A stretch of 64,000 nucleotides of DNA, taken from the NCBI RefSeq assembly GCF_025264645.1, contig NZ_CP073696.1, forward strand, positions 1,054,001-1,118,000, read 5' to 3'. The translations under genes were made by a program, and so were the position numbers. The stretch is from Edaphobacter lichenicola. Its GTDB lineage: Bacteria > Acidobacteriota > Terriglobia > Terriglobales > Acidobacteriaceae. Numbering within the stretch: the stretch's first letter is position 1; the number at the start of each line of letters is the position of its first letter. The notes under the pieces are model-generated. The model had not been told where the DNA came from and did no database searches. It was given only the letters and a program-made list of their open reading frames with translations. Shown piece after piece: positions 46,931 to 55,934 of this stretch.

Positions 46931-48550
46931 ATGCCCAAAGCGCCAATAGTCCTCACCATCTTAGACGGCTGGGGATATCGCCCCGAAACCCACGGCAACG
47001 CCATCGCCCAGGCCCGCAAGCCCACATACGACGCTCTCCTCCGCGATTACCCCAACACCCTCCTCCGCGCCAGCGAACACTTCGTCGGCCTCCCCGACGG
47101 CCAGATGGGCAACAGTGAAGTCGGCCACCTCAACCTCGGTGCCGGCCGCATCGTCCGCATGGACATGACCCGCATCGACACCGCCATCATCGACGGCTCC
47201 CTCTACACCGACCCAACCCTCACCCGCGCCTATGAACTGGCTGGTCAGAAGGGAAGAGCCCTCCACCTCATCGGCCTCCTCTCCGACGGCGGCGTCCACT
47301 CTCACCAACGCCACCTCGACGCACTCATCAAAATGGCCGCCCAGCACAAGCTCTCTCACGTCTTCATCCACGCCTTCATGGATGGCCGCGACACCATGCC
47401 CACCAGCGGCCTCAGCTACCTCGAGCAACTCCTCTACACCCTCAACGAAGCCGGAACCGGCAAACTCGCCTCTGTCAGCGGCCGCTACTACGCCATGGAC
47501 CGCGATCTCCGCTGGGAGAAAGAGAAACAAGCCTTTGACGCTCTCGTCACCGGGCACCCTGAAGGCGGCACCTACGCCGACCCCATCGCCCGCATCAAGG
47601 AGCTCTACAACAACGGCATCACCGACGAGTTCATCCCACCCTTTACCTGCATCGACCACGAAGGCCATCCTATCGGCCTCATTCGCGACCACGACGTCGT
47701 CGTCAACTTCAACTACCGTGCCGACCGAGTCCGCCAGATCACCCGCGTCCTCACCCGCCGCTCCGGCCTCACCGCCGACCCCGTCGGCAGCCAGGGCCAC
47801 ACGCTCCCCAAGGCAGCAGAACTCGACACCGAGATCCCCATCAGCACCATCCCCGCCGACATCCACTACGTCTGCATGACTCAGTACGACAAAAACTTCA
47901 AGCTTCCCATCGTCATCCCCGCCGAATCGATGGACAACCTCCTCGCCAACCTCATGTCTCAGGCGAACCTCCGCAACCTCCGCGTAGCCGAAACCGAAAA
48001 GTACGCCCACGTCACCTACTTCTTCAATGGCGGCATCGAAAAACCTTTTCCCGGCGAAGACCGCGCCCTGGTCCCTTCCCAAAAAGTAGCGACCTACGAC
48101 CTGGCCCCAGAGATGTCCGCCGCAGGCATCGCCGACGCCGTCATCAAAGCAGTCAGCGACACCGCCTTCGACGTCATCATCGTCAACTTCGCCAACGCCG
48201 ACATGGTCGGCCACTCCGGCATGATGGAGCCCACCGTCCGCGCCGTCGAAACCGTCGACACCCAGCTAGGTCGGATCTATCGCGAGATCAAACAACGCGG
48301 CGGCACCCTCCTCGTCACCGCCGACCACGGCAACGCCGAGATGCTCATCGACCCCGCCACAGGTGGCCCCCACACCGCTCACACCACCAACCCCGTCCCC
48401 TTCCTCTACATCACCGAAGAACGCAACACCCCAACGTTGAGACAAGACGGCAGCCTCCGCGACATCTCCCCCACCATCCTGTCGCTCCTCAATCTAGACC
48501 AACCCAACCAAATGACCGGTGGCAACCTAAAAATTCCGCACGCTGGTTGA
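46931..48550 (+). CDS. gpmI: 2,3-bisphosphoglycerate-independent phosphoglycerate mutase
   Basis: This 539-residue glycolytic enzyme interconverts 3- and 2-phosphoglycerate. It opens with [13 protein letters not shown] (the first metal Asp), and Ser62 in [14 protein letters not shown] is the nucleophile. Substrate-binding text follows: [55 protein letters not shown]. The second metal site is in [12 protein letters not shown] and [12 protein letters not shown]. Length is within the family range. Its 3' end overlaps a convergent small gene by 24 bases. Confidence 0.97.
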   Translation: MPKAPIVLTILDGWGYRPETHGNAIAQARKPTYDALLRDYPNTLLRASEHFVGLPDGQMGNSEVGHLNLGAGRIVRMDMTRIDTAIIDGSLYTDPTLTRAYELAGQKGRALHLIGLLSDGGVHSHQRHLDALIKMAAQHKLSHVFIHAFMDGRDTMPTSGLSYLEQLLYTLNEAGTGKLASVSGRYYAMDRDLRWEKEKQAFDALVTGHPEGGTYADPIARIKELYNNGITDEFIPPFTCIDHEGHPIGLIRDHDVVVNFNYRADRVRQITRVLTRRSGLTADPVGSQGHTLPKAAELDTEIPISTIPADIHYVCMTQYDKNFKLPIVIPAESMDNLLANLMSQANLRNLRVAETEKYAHVTYFFNGGIEKPFPGEDRALVPSQKVATYDLAPEMSAAGIADAVIKAVSDTAFDVIIVNFANADMVGHSGMMEPTVRAVETVDTQLGRIYREIKQRGGTLLVTADHGNAEMLIDPATGGPHTAHTTNPVPFLYITEERNTPTLRQDGSLRDISPTILSLLNLDQPNQMTGGNLKIPHAG

Positions 48551-48841
48551 AATCGCGGTTGCGTTTCGCCGTCGATAAATCCATCTGAACAAGGTTCGAC
48601 TGGCGAAGCCGCCGACGAGAAATACTGATGCAATTGTAATCATGAGGCCGCTAAATACCAGAGCAACTGTACCTAGTGCCGCTCCGCCGATTTCGCCTAG
48701 TCCCTGGAACTGTGTATGCCAGAAATGAGCAAACAGTTCGATCGCAATCCAAGGAGCTATTGCTAAACCGAAAGCGACGAGGCTTGGATAAACAATGTCT
48801 TTGGTGGCAACAGAATGAGCCGGTGAGTAACGTGAACCCAT
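48527..48841 (-). CDS. Small three-helix membrane protein, hypothetical
   Basis: This 104-residue protein has three hydrophobic segments ([40 protein letters not shown] and a third overlapping VFLVGGF) and a basic end (RWIYRRRN). Its 3' end overlaps gpmI's 3' end by 24 bases in the convergent direction. The codon use is less GC-biased than the neighbours (many T/A at third positions), which can hint at later arrival. No family recognised. Confidence 0.55.
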   Translation of the reverse strand: MGSRYSPAHSVATKDIVYPSLVAFGLAIAPWIAIELFAHFWHTQFQGLGEIGGAALGTVALVFSGLMITIASVFLVGGFASRTLFRWIYRRRNATAISTSVRNF

Positions 48842-48920
48842 GGCATGAGAATGACGGATGAGTCGACGAGAGTCAACAGTCCAAACTCCACGCTATTCGA
48901 GAACCAGCCTCACCGACGCC

Positions 48921-49940
48921 TTATCCAACGATCCCCACCGTCCCATCCACCCTCTTCGTAAACGCGTGAATCAGCTGCCCCTTCTCATCCAGATGCCGCA
49001 GCGTCAGCATCTCCGGCGTAACCTCAAGATCACTGAACCCATATACCCTCGCCGCATAAGGCCCACGCTCCGCCTCATCAATCGCCAAGGGATACAGATC
49101 CGCCCCACCCCCACCTGACAAGACAAACGAAGTCGGATGCCCTTCAAACTCTAGGTGCTGCATATCGTGGTCATGCCCCGCCAGGTACAGATGCACCTTA
49201 TGCTTCCGCAACAACGGCTCCCAATCCCGCACCAGCACCTTATGATCTCCATGCGGCCCATTCGAATAAATCGGATGATGCCCCATCACCACTAAAAACG
49301 GCGTAGTCCGCGGCTTCTCAAGCTCAGCCGTCAGCCAAACCAACTGCTCCGCCTGCTGCTCCGGAGTCAACGTAAAGTTTGTTCCCTTGTCCCACTTTCC
49401 ATCCTTAGACGGCATATTGCTATCCAACGCAATTACGGTCATCTGAGGCTTCTTCGCCGGAAATTCAAAGCTGTACCAAAGCGAAGGCATTGTCCACCGA
49501 GTTCCACCCGCCTTCGCATACTCCAGCTCGGCCGCAACCTTACTTGCCGGCATCCTCTGATAATCATGATTCCCCGGAATCGCGTAAGCCGGACAATCAA
49601 ACACACTCTTCGGATACATCTCCTCGAACTGCGTACGCCAGCGTTTGTCCTTCACTCCATCCGGCAACGGCCCATACCAGTTATCGCCCAGCATCAACAG
49701 CGCCTCAGTCTTGAACCCGTGCTCACGCACATACGCAGTCATCGCCCCGGCTACCCGACCCTGCGCCTCAAAGTTCTCATAACCCCAGTCACCCACCATC
49801 AACAGCCGCGAACCAACACCCGCACTCCGGCCAGCCTTGGCAACAGCAGCCAGGGGCGAAGCTCCAAGCCCAGCCAGTGCACTAAACGCAAAGCTCTGAC
49901 GCAGAAAGCGCCGCCGTGAAATCGTCTCATTCGAACTCAT
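48921..49940 (-). CDS. Tat-exported metallophosphoesterase (purple acid phosphatase-like)
   Basis: This 339-residue protein carries a twin-arginine signal (ISRRRFLRQSFAFSALAGLG). The calcineurin-like dinuclear metal site is complete: VGDWGYEN, LMLGDNWYGPL, AIPGNHDYQRM, VMGHHPIYSNGPHG and YLAGHDHDMQHL. The GDNWY and GNHDY wording and the size match tartrate-resistant (type 5) acid phosphatases. It probably hydrolyses phosphate esters in the periplasm, which would help phosphate supply. It stands alone. Confidence 0.88.
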   Translation of the reverse strand: MSSNETISRRRFLRQSFAFSALAGLGASPLAAVAKAGRSAGVGSRLLMVGDWGYENFEAQGRVAGAMTAYVREHGFKTEALLMLGDNWYGPLPDGVKDKRWRTQFEEMYPKSVFDCPAYAIPGNHDYQRMPASKVAAELEYAKAGGTRWTMPSLWYSFEFPAKKPQMTVIALDSNMPSKDGKWDKGTNFTLTPEQQAEQLVWLTAELEKPRTTPFLVVMGHHPIYSNGPHGDHKVLVRDWEPLLRKHKVHLYLAGHDHDMQHLEFEGHPTSFVLSGGGGADLYPLAIDEAERGPYAARVYGFSDLEVTPEMLTLRHLDEKGQLIHAFTKRVDGTVGIVG

Positions 49941-50015
49941 GATTGTTTATCCCTATCCCGCAGTTTTAGACGAAGTCACTCGGTCAAAAGCCGCATTACA
50001 AAACTAGCGTAAAGA

Positions 50016-50639
50016 TTAAAACTCCCGCCGGCCTTCCATCGCTCGCGTCATCGTTACTTCATCCGCGTATTCAATATCGCTACCCGCCGGTACTCCTGTC
50101 GCAATCCGCGTCACCTTCAAATCATTCTTAGCCTTGCGCAATTCATGCGCCAGATATCCCGCAGTTGCTTCCCCCTCTGTAGTCGGAGAAGTCGCCAGAA
50201 TCACCTCATCCAACTCCGCCAGCCGTGTCAACAGATTCGCAATTCGCAACTGCTCTGGCCCCACCCCACCAATCGGCGACAGCGTCCCATGCAGCACGTG
50301 ATACACACCGTTGTAGCTCCGCGTCTTCTCGATCGTCGCAATATTGGTCGGCTCTTCCACCACGCAAACCACTCGCTGATTCCGCACCGGACTCGTGCAG
50401 TACCCACACGGATCCACATCCGTAATGTTGTTGCACACCGAACAAAGCCTCAGGTGCAACTTCAACTCCCGTATCGCCACCGACAACGCCTCAGCATCCT
50501 CCGCAGACGACCGTAGCACATGAAACGCCAATCGCTGCGCACTCTTCGTCCCAATCCCCGGCAGCTTTCTCAGTTCCTCGATCAACCGCGACATCGGCTC
50601 CGCAAAGCGACTCGCTGTCGTCCCAAAAGACCCAGCCAC
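50016..50639 (-). CDS. recR: Recombination protein RecR
   Basis: This 207-residue protein works with RecF and RecO at single-strand gaps. It has the helix-hairpin-helix [19 protein letters not shown], a four-cysteine zinc finger ([16 protein letters not shown]), and a Toprim domain ([17 protein letters not shown], then [19 protein letters not shown]). GTG 50639 follows the ybaB stop directly (TAAGTG), so the two are coupled; an internal ATG at 50594 is also possible. The order dnaX-ybaB-recR is the standard bacterial arrangement. Confidence 0.96.
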   Translation of the reverse strand: MAGSFGTTASRFAEPMSRLIEELRKLPGIGTKSAQRLAFHVLRSSAEDAEALSVAIRELKLHLRLCSVCNNITDVDPCGYCTSPVRNQRVVCVVEEPTNIATIEKTRSYNGVYHVLHGTLSPIGGVGPEQLRIANLLTRLAELDEVILATSPTTEGEATAGYLAHELRKAKNDLKVTRIATGVPAGSDIEYADEVTMTRAMEGRREF

Positions 50640-50978
50640 TTAGCCCAGCCCCGGAAGATCCGGCAGTCCCAACCCACCCATCATCCCCGCCACGCTGGAC
50701 TTCATCGCCTCATCCGCCCGCCGCCCCGCCTCATTCACCGCCGCCGCAATCAAATCCTCCAGCAACTCAAGATCACTCGCCGAACTCCCCATCGCCGTCG
50801 GCTCGATCTTCACTCGCAGAACCTCCTTCTTCCCATTCATCCTCACCGTCACCACGCCGCCACCGCTCGAAGCCTCCACTACAGTCGCAGCGAGCTTCTT
50901 CTCCATCTGCTCCTGCATCTGCTTCGCCTGCCCCATCATCTCTTTCATCTTGCCCAGATCAGAGAAATCCATCACCAC
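50640..50978 (-). CDS. ybaB: YbaB/EbfC nucleoid-associated protein
   Basis: This 112-residue dimeric DNA-binding protein belongs to the YbaB/EbfC family. Its opening is DFSDLGKMKEMMGQAKQMQEQMEKK, an amphipathic helix, followed by the hook VVEASSGGGVVTVRMNGKKE and a closing helix LLEDLIAAAVNEAGRR. Length is normal. The first start is ATG 50978, with a second at 50972. It is 40 bp after dnaX and abuts recR. Confidence 0.95.
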   Translation of the reverse strand: MVMDFSDLGKMKEMMGQAKQMQEQMEKKLAATVVEASSGGGVVTVRMNGKKEVLRVKIEPTAMGSSASDLELLEDLIAAAVNEAGRRADEAMKSSVAGMMGGLGLPDLPGLG

Positions 50979-51018
50979 CTCCGTAATCCAATCGACCGCC
51001 AGCCAGTCGCCCGCAAAG

Positions 51019-53058
51019 CTAATCGTTGTCCCGCAGATCGATCACACTTCGAATCTCAGCGTTGAACAACGTCTGCGCCCGCTGCACAACAGGATGCTCC
51101 ATCGCCTTCGCCTGCGCACTTCCGCTCTTCGCCGCCCTTGGCTTCTTCGCACTGGCAGCCGTCTTCGATCCCGGCAGTAGTACAAGCTTCAACGCTCCCA
51201 CACCAGCTTCCCGCAGAGCGTTCTTTACCAGCTTCTCCGCCTCTGCATTAATCACCATCGGCAGCATCGTCTTCGACAGTTCCGTCTGCACCCGAATCTC
51301 GCCACCCGCAACAGTCCACTCCGCATCGGCCATCGCATCAGCAGGCGTATCCTGATTCTTCGCCGCCGACAGAGCATCCACAGCAACCCGCTGCAGCTCC
51401 TCCGCAGAATGTAACGAAGAAGGTTGCACATCTAAACTACTCGATGCAGCAAGCTTCTCAATAACCCCGCCTTTGCGCTCTTCAAAAACCGGCAAAGCAT
51501 CCGCAGCCTCCGCCCGATCCCCAACCTCCACCAGCGCAGCCCCTATGGCATCGCCCTCAGTCAGAACCATCTCCGCAGGCGCCACCAAAGGAACAGGCGT
51601 CGGCACCGCCACCGGCACAGGCATCGGTGGAGCAATCGGCACAACCGCGGCAACGATCGGCGCAGCAACAACTGCCTTCTCATCAAACCGGTTCCTGCTC
51701 TGATCCTTCTCAAACGGAGAAAACGCCGGCGCACTCACGACCGCAGCACTCGTCTCCAACACTCGTGCCGTCGCCGCTCCACTTACAGGACTTCGCCCAG
51801 GCGACGTAGGAGGCGCACTCACGGAACGCGCCGTCGCGACACCAGGCCCGGGCCGCGAGCCACCCGCAACAGGGAACTGACTCAACACCGCTTCAATCGG
51901 CAGCAACCGTCGCAGATGCACCAGCTTCAGCAGTCCCAGCTCAAAATGAAACCGCTGCTCCTGCCGATACCCAAGTTCATCAAACGTCCGCAGCATCACC
52001 TGCAAGAACCTCGTCAGCTCTTCTTCACTGAACAACGCAGCCGACCGCCCCGCACGCCTCTGCTCATCTGCAGATATCTGCAGCAACTCCCCCGCGACTC
52101 CATCCGCACCAGCACCATCGACACCAATGCCCGCAATCTTTGCAATCACCGTGTTCCGCAGATACCGCACAAACTGCCGCGCCAGCTGTGCCGGAGAGTT
52201 CCCCGCATCCAACAACTGATTCGCAACCGTGATCACCTCGGCACTGCGATTCCCATCGACCGCCTCAAGAATCCGCTCAAATACCGCATTCGGAACCGTC
52301 CCCATCAGCTCACGAATCTGCCCCGCAACCAGACGCGGCCGCCCATCCTCCACCGGCGCACTCGCAATCGCCTGGTCCATGATCGAAAGCGCATCGCGCA
52401 TCGACCCATCGCCCGCCTCAGCCAGCAGACTCAGCGCAGCCTCATCCGCATCCACACCCTCGCGTTCTGCGATCCCGCGCAGCTCGCCAAGAATGTCCAC
52501 CAGCTTCACCGCATGAAAGCTGAAGTGCTGACACCGCGACCGCACCGTCTGCGGAATATCCTCCGGCTGCGTCGTCGCCATCATGAAGACGATGTGGTCC
52601 GGCGGCTCCTCCAGCGTCTTCAGCAGAGCATTGAACGCTGCATCCGTAATCTGATGAGCCTCATCCAGAATGTAAATCTTGTACTTATCTCTCGCTGGCC
52701 GATACCGCGCCGCATCCCGCAGCTCGCGTATCTCATCGATCCCGCGATTCGTCGCCGCATCAATCTCAATCACATCGACAGCGTTACCCGCCTTGATCTC
52801 CGTGCAGCTCTCACACACCTCGCAAGGCTCAGCCGTAGGCCGCAACGCCGATCCAATCGCATTCCGGCAGTTCAACGCCATCGCGAGGATTCTCGCAATC
52901 GTCGTCTTCCCAATGCCGCGGTGTCCGCTGAAGATGTACCCATGCGCAATCCGCCCCTGCGTCAGCGCGTTCATCAACGTCACCGTTACATGGTCTTGTC
53001 CCGCTACATCCGCGAAACGCTGTGGCCGGTATTTCCTCGCAAGAACCTGATATGCCAT
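51019..53058 (-). CDS. dnaX: DNA polymerase III subunit gamma/tau
   Basis: This 679-residue clamp-loader ATPase begins with YQVLARKYRPQRFADVAGQDH. Walker A is GHRGIGKTT, a four-Cys zinc module follows (NC..CEVCESC), and Walker B reads YILDEAHQI. The sensor/SRC text LLKTLEEPPDHIVFMMATT is present. Domain III runs to about residue 370, and then a long Pro/Ala/Val-rich linker (about 390-520) leads to the tau-like C-terminal domain. I did not find a clear slippery-site signal, so a shorter gamma form is not supported here. It leads the dnaX-ybaB-recR group. Confidence 0.96.
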   Translation of the reverse strand: MAYQVLARKYRPQRFADVAGQDHVTVTLMNALTQGRIAHGYIFSGHRGIGKTTIARILAMALNCRNAIGSALRPTAEPCEVCESCTEIKAGNAVDVIEIDAATNRGIDEIRELRDAARYRPARDKYKIYILDEAHQITDAAFNALLKTLEEPPDHIVFMMATTQPEDIPQTVRSRCQHFSFHAVKLVDILGELRGIAEREGVDADEAALSLLAEAGDGSMRDALSIMDQAIASAPVEDGRPRLVAGQIRELMGTVPNAVFERILEAVDGNRSAEVITVANQLLDAGNSPAQLARQFVRYLRNTVIAKIAGIGVDGAGADGVAGELLQISADEQRRAGRSAALFSEEELTRFLQVMLRTFDELGYRQEQRFHFELGLLKLVHLRRLLPIEAVLSQFPVAGGSRPGPGVATARSVSAPPTSPGRSPVSGAATARVLETSAAVVSAPAFSPFEKDQSRNRFDEKAVVAAPIVAAVVPIAPPMPVPVAVPTPVPLVAPAEMVLTEGDAIGAALVEVGDRAEAADALPVFEERKGGVIEKLAASSSLDVQPSSLHSAEELQRVAVDALSAAKNQDTPADAMADAEWTVAGGEIRVQTELSKTMLPMVINAEAEKLVKNALREAGVGALKLVLLPGSKTAASAKKPRAAKSGSAQAKAMEHPVVQRAQTLFNAEIRSVIDLRDND

Positions 53059-53147
53059 ATAGAAAAAGTAGGGAAGTCACGAACACGAGCAGCAAACCAC
53101 CAACCCCGAACACCATTGTATCGCTCAAAGGCAAAGCTCTTATCCTC

Positions 53148-53179
53148 AGAGCAAAAGAGCAAAAGAGCAAAAGAGCAAA
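53148..53179. repeat. Four tandem copies of AGAGCAAA
   Basis: The 8-base unit AGAGCAAA is repeated four times exactly, followed by AAAAGCAAAAA. On the minus strand this is a T-rich tract just after the SET gene's terminator. Replication slippage is a likely origin. Confidence 0.85.
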
Positions 53180-53180
53180 A

Positions 53181-53205
53181 AAAGCAAAAACTGCGCCGAA
53201 GGCGC
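53181..53205 (-). terminator. Intrinsic terminator of the SET-domain gene
   Basis: Reading leftwards, GCGCC (complement of 53201-53205) pairs with GGCGC (complement of 53193-53197) over a TTC loop. A T-rich tract follows (complement of 53181-53190). The stem is short but the T-run is long. It separates the SET gene from dnaX. Confidence 0.6.
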
Positions 53206-53266
53206 GTCAGCCTCGATGGCAGATCGCGCCGTGCGCGCAGCACGCAGTTGTCTTTGCCTTAGAAAA

Positions 53267-53734
53267 TCAAGAAGCCTTAGCTTTAGCCGCTGCACGTGCC
53301 TTCCGAGCCCGCCGCTTCACCTCAGCCTCGCTGAACATCGTCCCACGGCACTTCTCGGCACCGCAGTAGCAATCCTGATCCGCGTCATCGCTGTCATACA
53401 GGTTGTACTCATAGGTCAGCTCTGATCCCGCCTCGATATCCCGAATCGCCATCACAAAGATCCGCCCATCGACGTCCTCCGTCTGGCAGTTCGGATCGCA
53501 GGAGTGATTGATAAACATGGCCGTCCCAAATCCATCGATCACCATGCCGTCGGTACCGCAGCTAAAAAGGTACGTAATATCCCGATCCTGATAGCGATCG
53601 TCGGCCTCATCTTTGGTAAATCGTGGCCCGTCATACTCAACCACCCGAGCGCCCTTCTTAATCGCCCGTGTCGTATAGCAGCCAGCCGCATGAATCGACG
53701 AAGAACGAATAATCAGCCCATCAACCATAATCAA
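53267..53734 (-). CDS. SET-domain protein (putative lysine methyltransferase)
   Basis: This 155-residue protein is a compact SET domain. GCYTTRAIKKGARVVEYDGPR opens it, IDGFGTAMFINHSCDPNC carries the NHSCxPN motif at 76-82, and ELTYEYNLYDSDD closes the active site with the conserved Tyr. A post-SET-like CYCGAEKC (Cys122, 124 and 129) follows, which with Cys83 could hold zinc as in eukaryotic SET enzymes. The last 20 residues are Lys/Arg/Ala-rich. Small SET proteins occur across bacteria, but substrates are mostly unknown. The gene is upstream of dnaX but separated by a terminator. Confidence 0.88.
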   Translation of the reverse strand: MIMVDGLIIRSSSIHAAGCYTTRAIKKGARVVEYDGPRFTKDEADDRYQDRDITYLFSCGTDGMVIDGFGTAMFINHSCDPNCQTEDVDGRIFVMAIRDIEAGSELTYEYNLYDSDDADQDCYCGAEKCRGTMFSEAEVKRRARKARAAAKAKAS

Positions 53735-53840
53735 AGTGTTCCATCCAATAAAATAGGGACAGGCAAACAGCCCAGGTCAGCTGACTATAACAAACCACCG
53801 AGCAACACCGTCAAAGTATCGGACAACGTACCAGGACCAA

Positions 53841-54572
53841 ATGGCCATATTCGCTAAATCTCGCGTCATGCTGGCCGCATTCTTCTTCTCCGCGGCCTGC
53901 CTTGCCCAGACCTCGCCTGCCCAAAATCCTCCACCCCCTCCGTGCCCCGATCCAAACCAGACCCAAACCCAGAACCAGACCACCAAGCCCTGCACACCAC
54001 CCGCGAACACGAAAGCGCCATCCGCCGCCGAGCAGTTCCCATTCCCCGGAGCCCCCGCCAAATCAGCTCCTCCACTCGACTCCCCAAACCCGACCGGCAC
54101 CACGCCAAAGTCCGCCGCAGAAGAGCATCCCTTCCCAACTGATCCCGCCCCCAAGCTCCCCGGCGACGACTCCAGCAGCTCCAGCTCAGGCGGCACCGAC
54201 CCTGACTCAGCGACCCACGACCCAGCAGTCCCCGACACCGACATGCCCAAACCCGGCGAAGAGGGCAGCTCCGTCCACCGCAAGCTCCCCAAGGTCAAAC
54301 GCGTTCAAACCGATGACGAACGTGTCGACGAGGACCTCAAAGTCGCACAGTTCTACATGCGCGACGACAATCTCCCCGGCGCCTATCTTCGAGCTAAGGA
54401 TGCAGTCAAGGTTCAGCCTGACTACTCCGCGACCCACTTCGCCCTCGCCGAGATCGCGCAAAAGATGAAGAAGAAGGATGAAGCGATCGCCGAGTACCAG
54501 ACCTATCTCAAGCTCGACCCGGATGGCGAAAAAGCCAAAGCCGCCCGCCGAGCTCTCGACGATCTGAAGTAG
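53841..54572 (+). CDS. Secreted Pro-rich protein with C-terminal TPR pair
   Basis: This 243-residue protein has a signal peptide (residues 1-22, ending in AACLAQ). A long Pro/Thr/Ser-rich, probably disordered region runs to about 155. Two TPR-like helical pairs finish it (DEDLKVAQFYMRDDNLPGAY, HFALAEIAQKMKKKDEAIAE, YLKLDPDGEKAKAARRAL). The tail resembles the TPR of BamD-like proteins in position only. It may act in periplasmic protein assembly, which is inference. It diverges from the SET gene. Confidence 0.75.
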   Translation: MAIFAKSRVMLAAFFFSAACLAQTSPAQNPPPPPCPDPNQTQTQNQTTKPCTPPANTKAPSAAEQFPFPGAPAKSAPPLDSPNPTGTTPKSAAEEHPFPTDPAPKLPGDDSSSSSSGGTDPDSATHDPAVPDTDMPKPGEEGSSVHRKLPKVKRVQTDDERVDEDLKVAQFYMRDDNLPGAYLRAKDAVKVQPDYSATHFALAEIAQKMKKKDEAIAEYQTYLKLDPDGEKAKAARRALDDLK

Positions 54573-54625
54573 CCAATCGAGAACATAGCGGCCCTGGCAA
54601 TCGCAAATACCGCAGTTGCCGCCGC

Positions 54626-54698
54626 CTTTTTGTTGTCATCCCGTAGGGATCTGCTTCTGCAGTTGTCGTTGTTGTTGCTGCCGTTGCCGTTGCTTGTC
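54626..54698. repeat. Member of the dispersed palindrome family
   Basis: TTTTTGTTGTCATCCCGTAGGG is followed by GATCTGC and a long low-complexity GTTG/CCGTTG tract ending in TGCTTGTC. ATCCC and GGGAT pair around GTA. The same layout appears at 57322, 57378 and 61243. Confidence 0.65.
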
Positions 54699-54758
54699 CT
54701 ATAGCCGCAGAGAACACTAGCCGCAGCGCCCGCAACCGGTGTAACGTGATCCTGCCTT

Positions 54759-55292
54759 ATGAACCCAACCCTCCAACAACTCCAGCGAGAGATCGCATAC
54801 TCCCTCGACGGGCTCGACGCAGCCCAGACCCAACTCCACCCTCCCTCGCGCCCCGACAAGTGGAACATTCAGCAGATCATGGAGCATCTTCTCCTCAGCT
54901 ACTCCGGTACGGAGATGGCTCTGAACGCTCGCCTTACCAAACGCGCCCCCACCAAAGCCAAACCCAACATCCCGCAGTATCTCGGCCAGTACACCCTCAT
55001 CCATCTCGGATATTTTCCTCGCGGCCGCAAAGCTCCGCCGCTGGTCTCCCCTATCGCCCCCACAACTCATCCGATCTGCGGTGACGATCTCACGCAAGCC
55101 GCAGCCGACCACCTCGCGCAACTTGATCTTCTCTGCGCCGAAGCCGAAAATCTCTTCGGCCCCACCTGCCGCTGTGCCAGCCACATGGTCCTCGGCCCAC
55201 TTCGAGTCGAACAGTGGCGTAAGTTTCAGCTCATTCACGGGGAACATCACCTGAAGCAGATCCTCGCCATCCGCAAAGCCCACCAGGTATAA
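54759..55292 (+). CDS. DinB-like (DUF1569) four-helix protein
   Basis: This 177-residue protein has the DinB/YfiT fold pattern. SRPDKWNIQQIMEHLLLSYS contains the first metal His, and FQLIHGEHHLKQILAIRKA ends it with the His pair. Members bind a metal and include thiol transferases, but this one has no assigned role. It is intact, unlike the DinB gene at 4036. It converges on the 55317 gene with 24 bp between. Confidence 0.75.
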   Translation: MNPTLQQLQREIAYSLDGLDAAQTQLHPPSRPDKWNIQQIMEHLLLSYSGTEMALNARLTKRAPTKAKPNIPQYLGQYTLIHLGYFPRGRKAPPLVSPIAPTTHPICGDDLTQAAADHLAQLDLLCAEAENLFGPTCRCASHMVLGPLRVEQWRKFQLIHGEHHLKQILAIRKAHQV

Positions 55293-55316
55293 GTCACAGG
55301 CGACCGAAGCGGCGAG

Positions 55317-55754
55317 TTACTCCTCCGTCTCATTCACCAGAACCGCAGACTCTTCTTCCAGATCGTCTTCCACCCTCAGATATCGCCGCATGTAGCGAAG
55401 CGGCTCTTCAGCAGCGGCCATCTCCTTCAGGTGATAGAGCCACGCATCCTCACGAGCACTGCGCCGTGTATACCCCTTACGCTTCACCGTACCGATCGAC
55501 CCATCTTTCATCCTGCGCGTAAAGCTTTGCGTCGGCACCTGAAAGGTCATCGTCTCACCGGCCTTCCAGAACCTAGACGCAAACTCATGCGAAAACAGCA
55601 AAGCATAGTACCGTCGCTCTGCCGCCAGCATCTCCACCGCTTGGCGTGCACTCTGCCAGGGCAACCCCAGCTTCCCGACATACCATCTCCGGAACTCGAA
55701 CCCATTTGTTCGTGCCTGCCCGACCAATAACTGAAGCAACTCAAAACGTGTCAT
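55317..55754 (-). CDS. Hypothetical charged protein
   Basis: This 145-residue protein starts at ATG 55754 (TRFELLQLLVGQARTNGFEF); an earlier reading from 55787 adds 11 residues. The sequence is rich in Arg, Glu and aromatic residues, without a signal or membrane helix. SARQAVEMLAAERRYYALLFSH may be helical. I recognise no family. The convergent position and good codon use suggest it is real. Confidence 0.65.
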   Translation of the reverse strand: MTRFELLQLLVGQARTNGFEFRRWYVGKLGLPWQSARQAVEMLAAERRYYALLFSHEFASRFWKAGETMTFQVPTQSFTRRMKDGSIGTVKRKGYTRRSAREDAWLYHLKEMAAAEEPLRYMRRYLRVEDDLEEESAVLVNETEE

Positions 55755-55934
55755 AAAGTCTGTCTCAGCCCCGTGAGAGCGCATCAAATAGCTCTCGATG
55801 CCAAAGGGTATAGTTTACGGAGTCACACGTCCAATGAAACGAGTCGTCAACCACGTATCATTTAGAACTAAGTAACACCTGCGGACGATAAGTATTCTGT
55901 ATCCATCAACGAATCAAAGCTCAGGAGACGAAAA

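Noticed and set aside
46961-48214. 417-codon minus-strand frame opposite gpmI
   Set aside because: Composition is typical antisense (Val/Gly/Asp/Glu), no motifs, and gpmI is certain.
51916-53262. 448-codon plus-strand frame opposite dnaX
   Set aside because: Arg/Leu/His-rich antisense shadow; dnaX is certain.
53059-53266. Possible small RNA (such as the SRP RNA) upstream of dnaX
   Set aside because: The gap holds a terminator and simple repeats; I see none of the expected conserved RNA loops.
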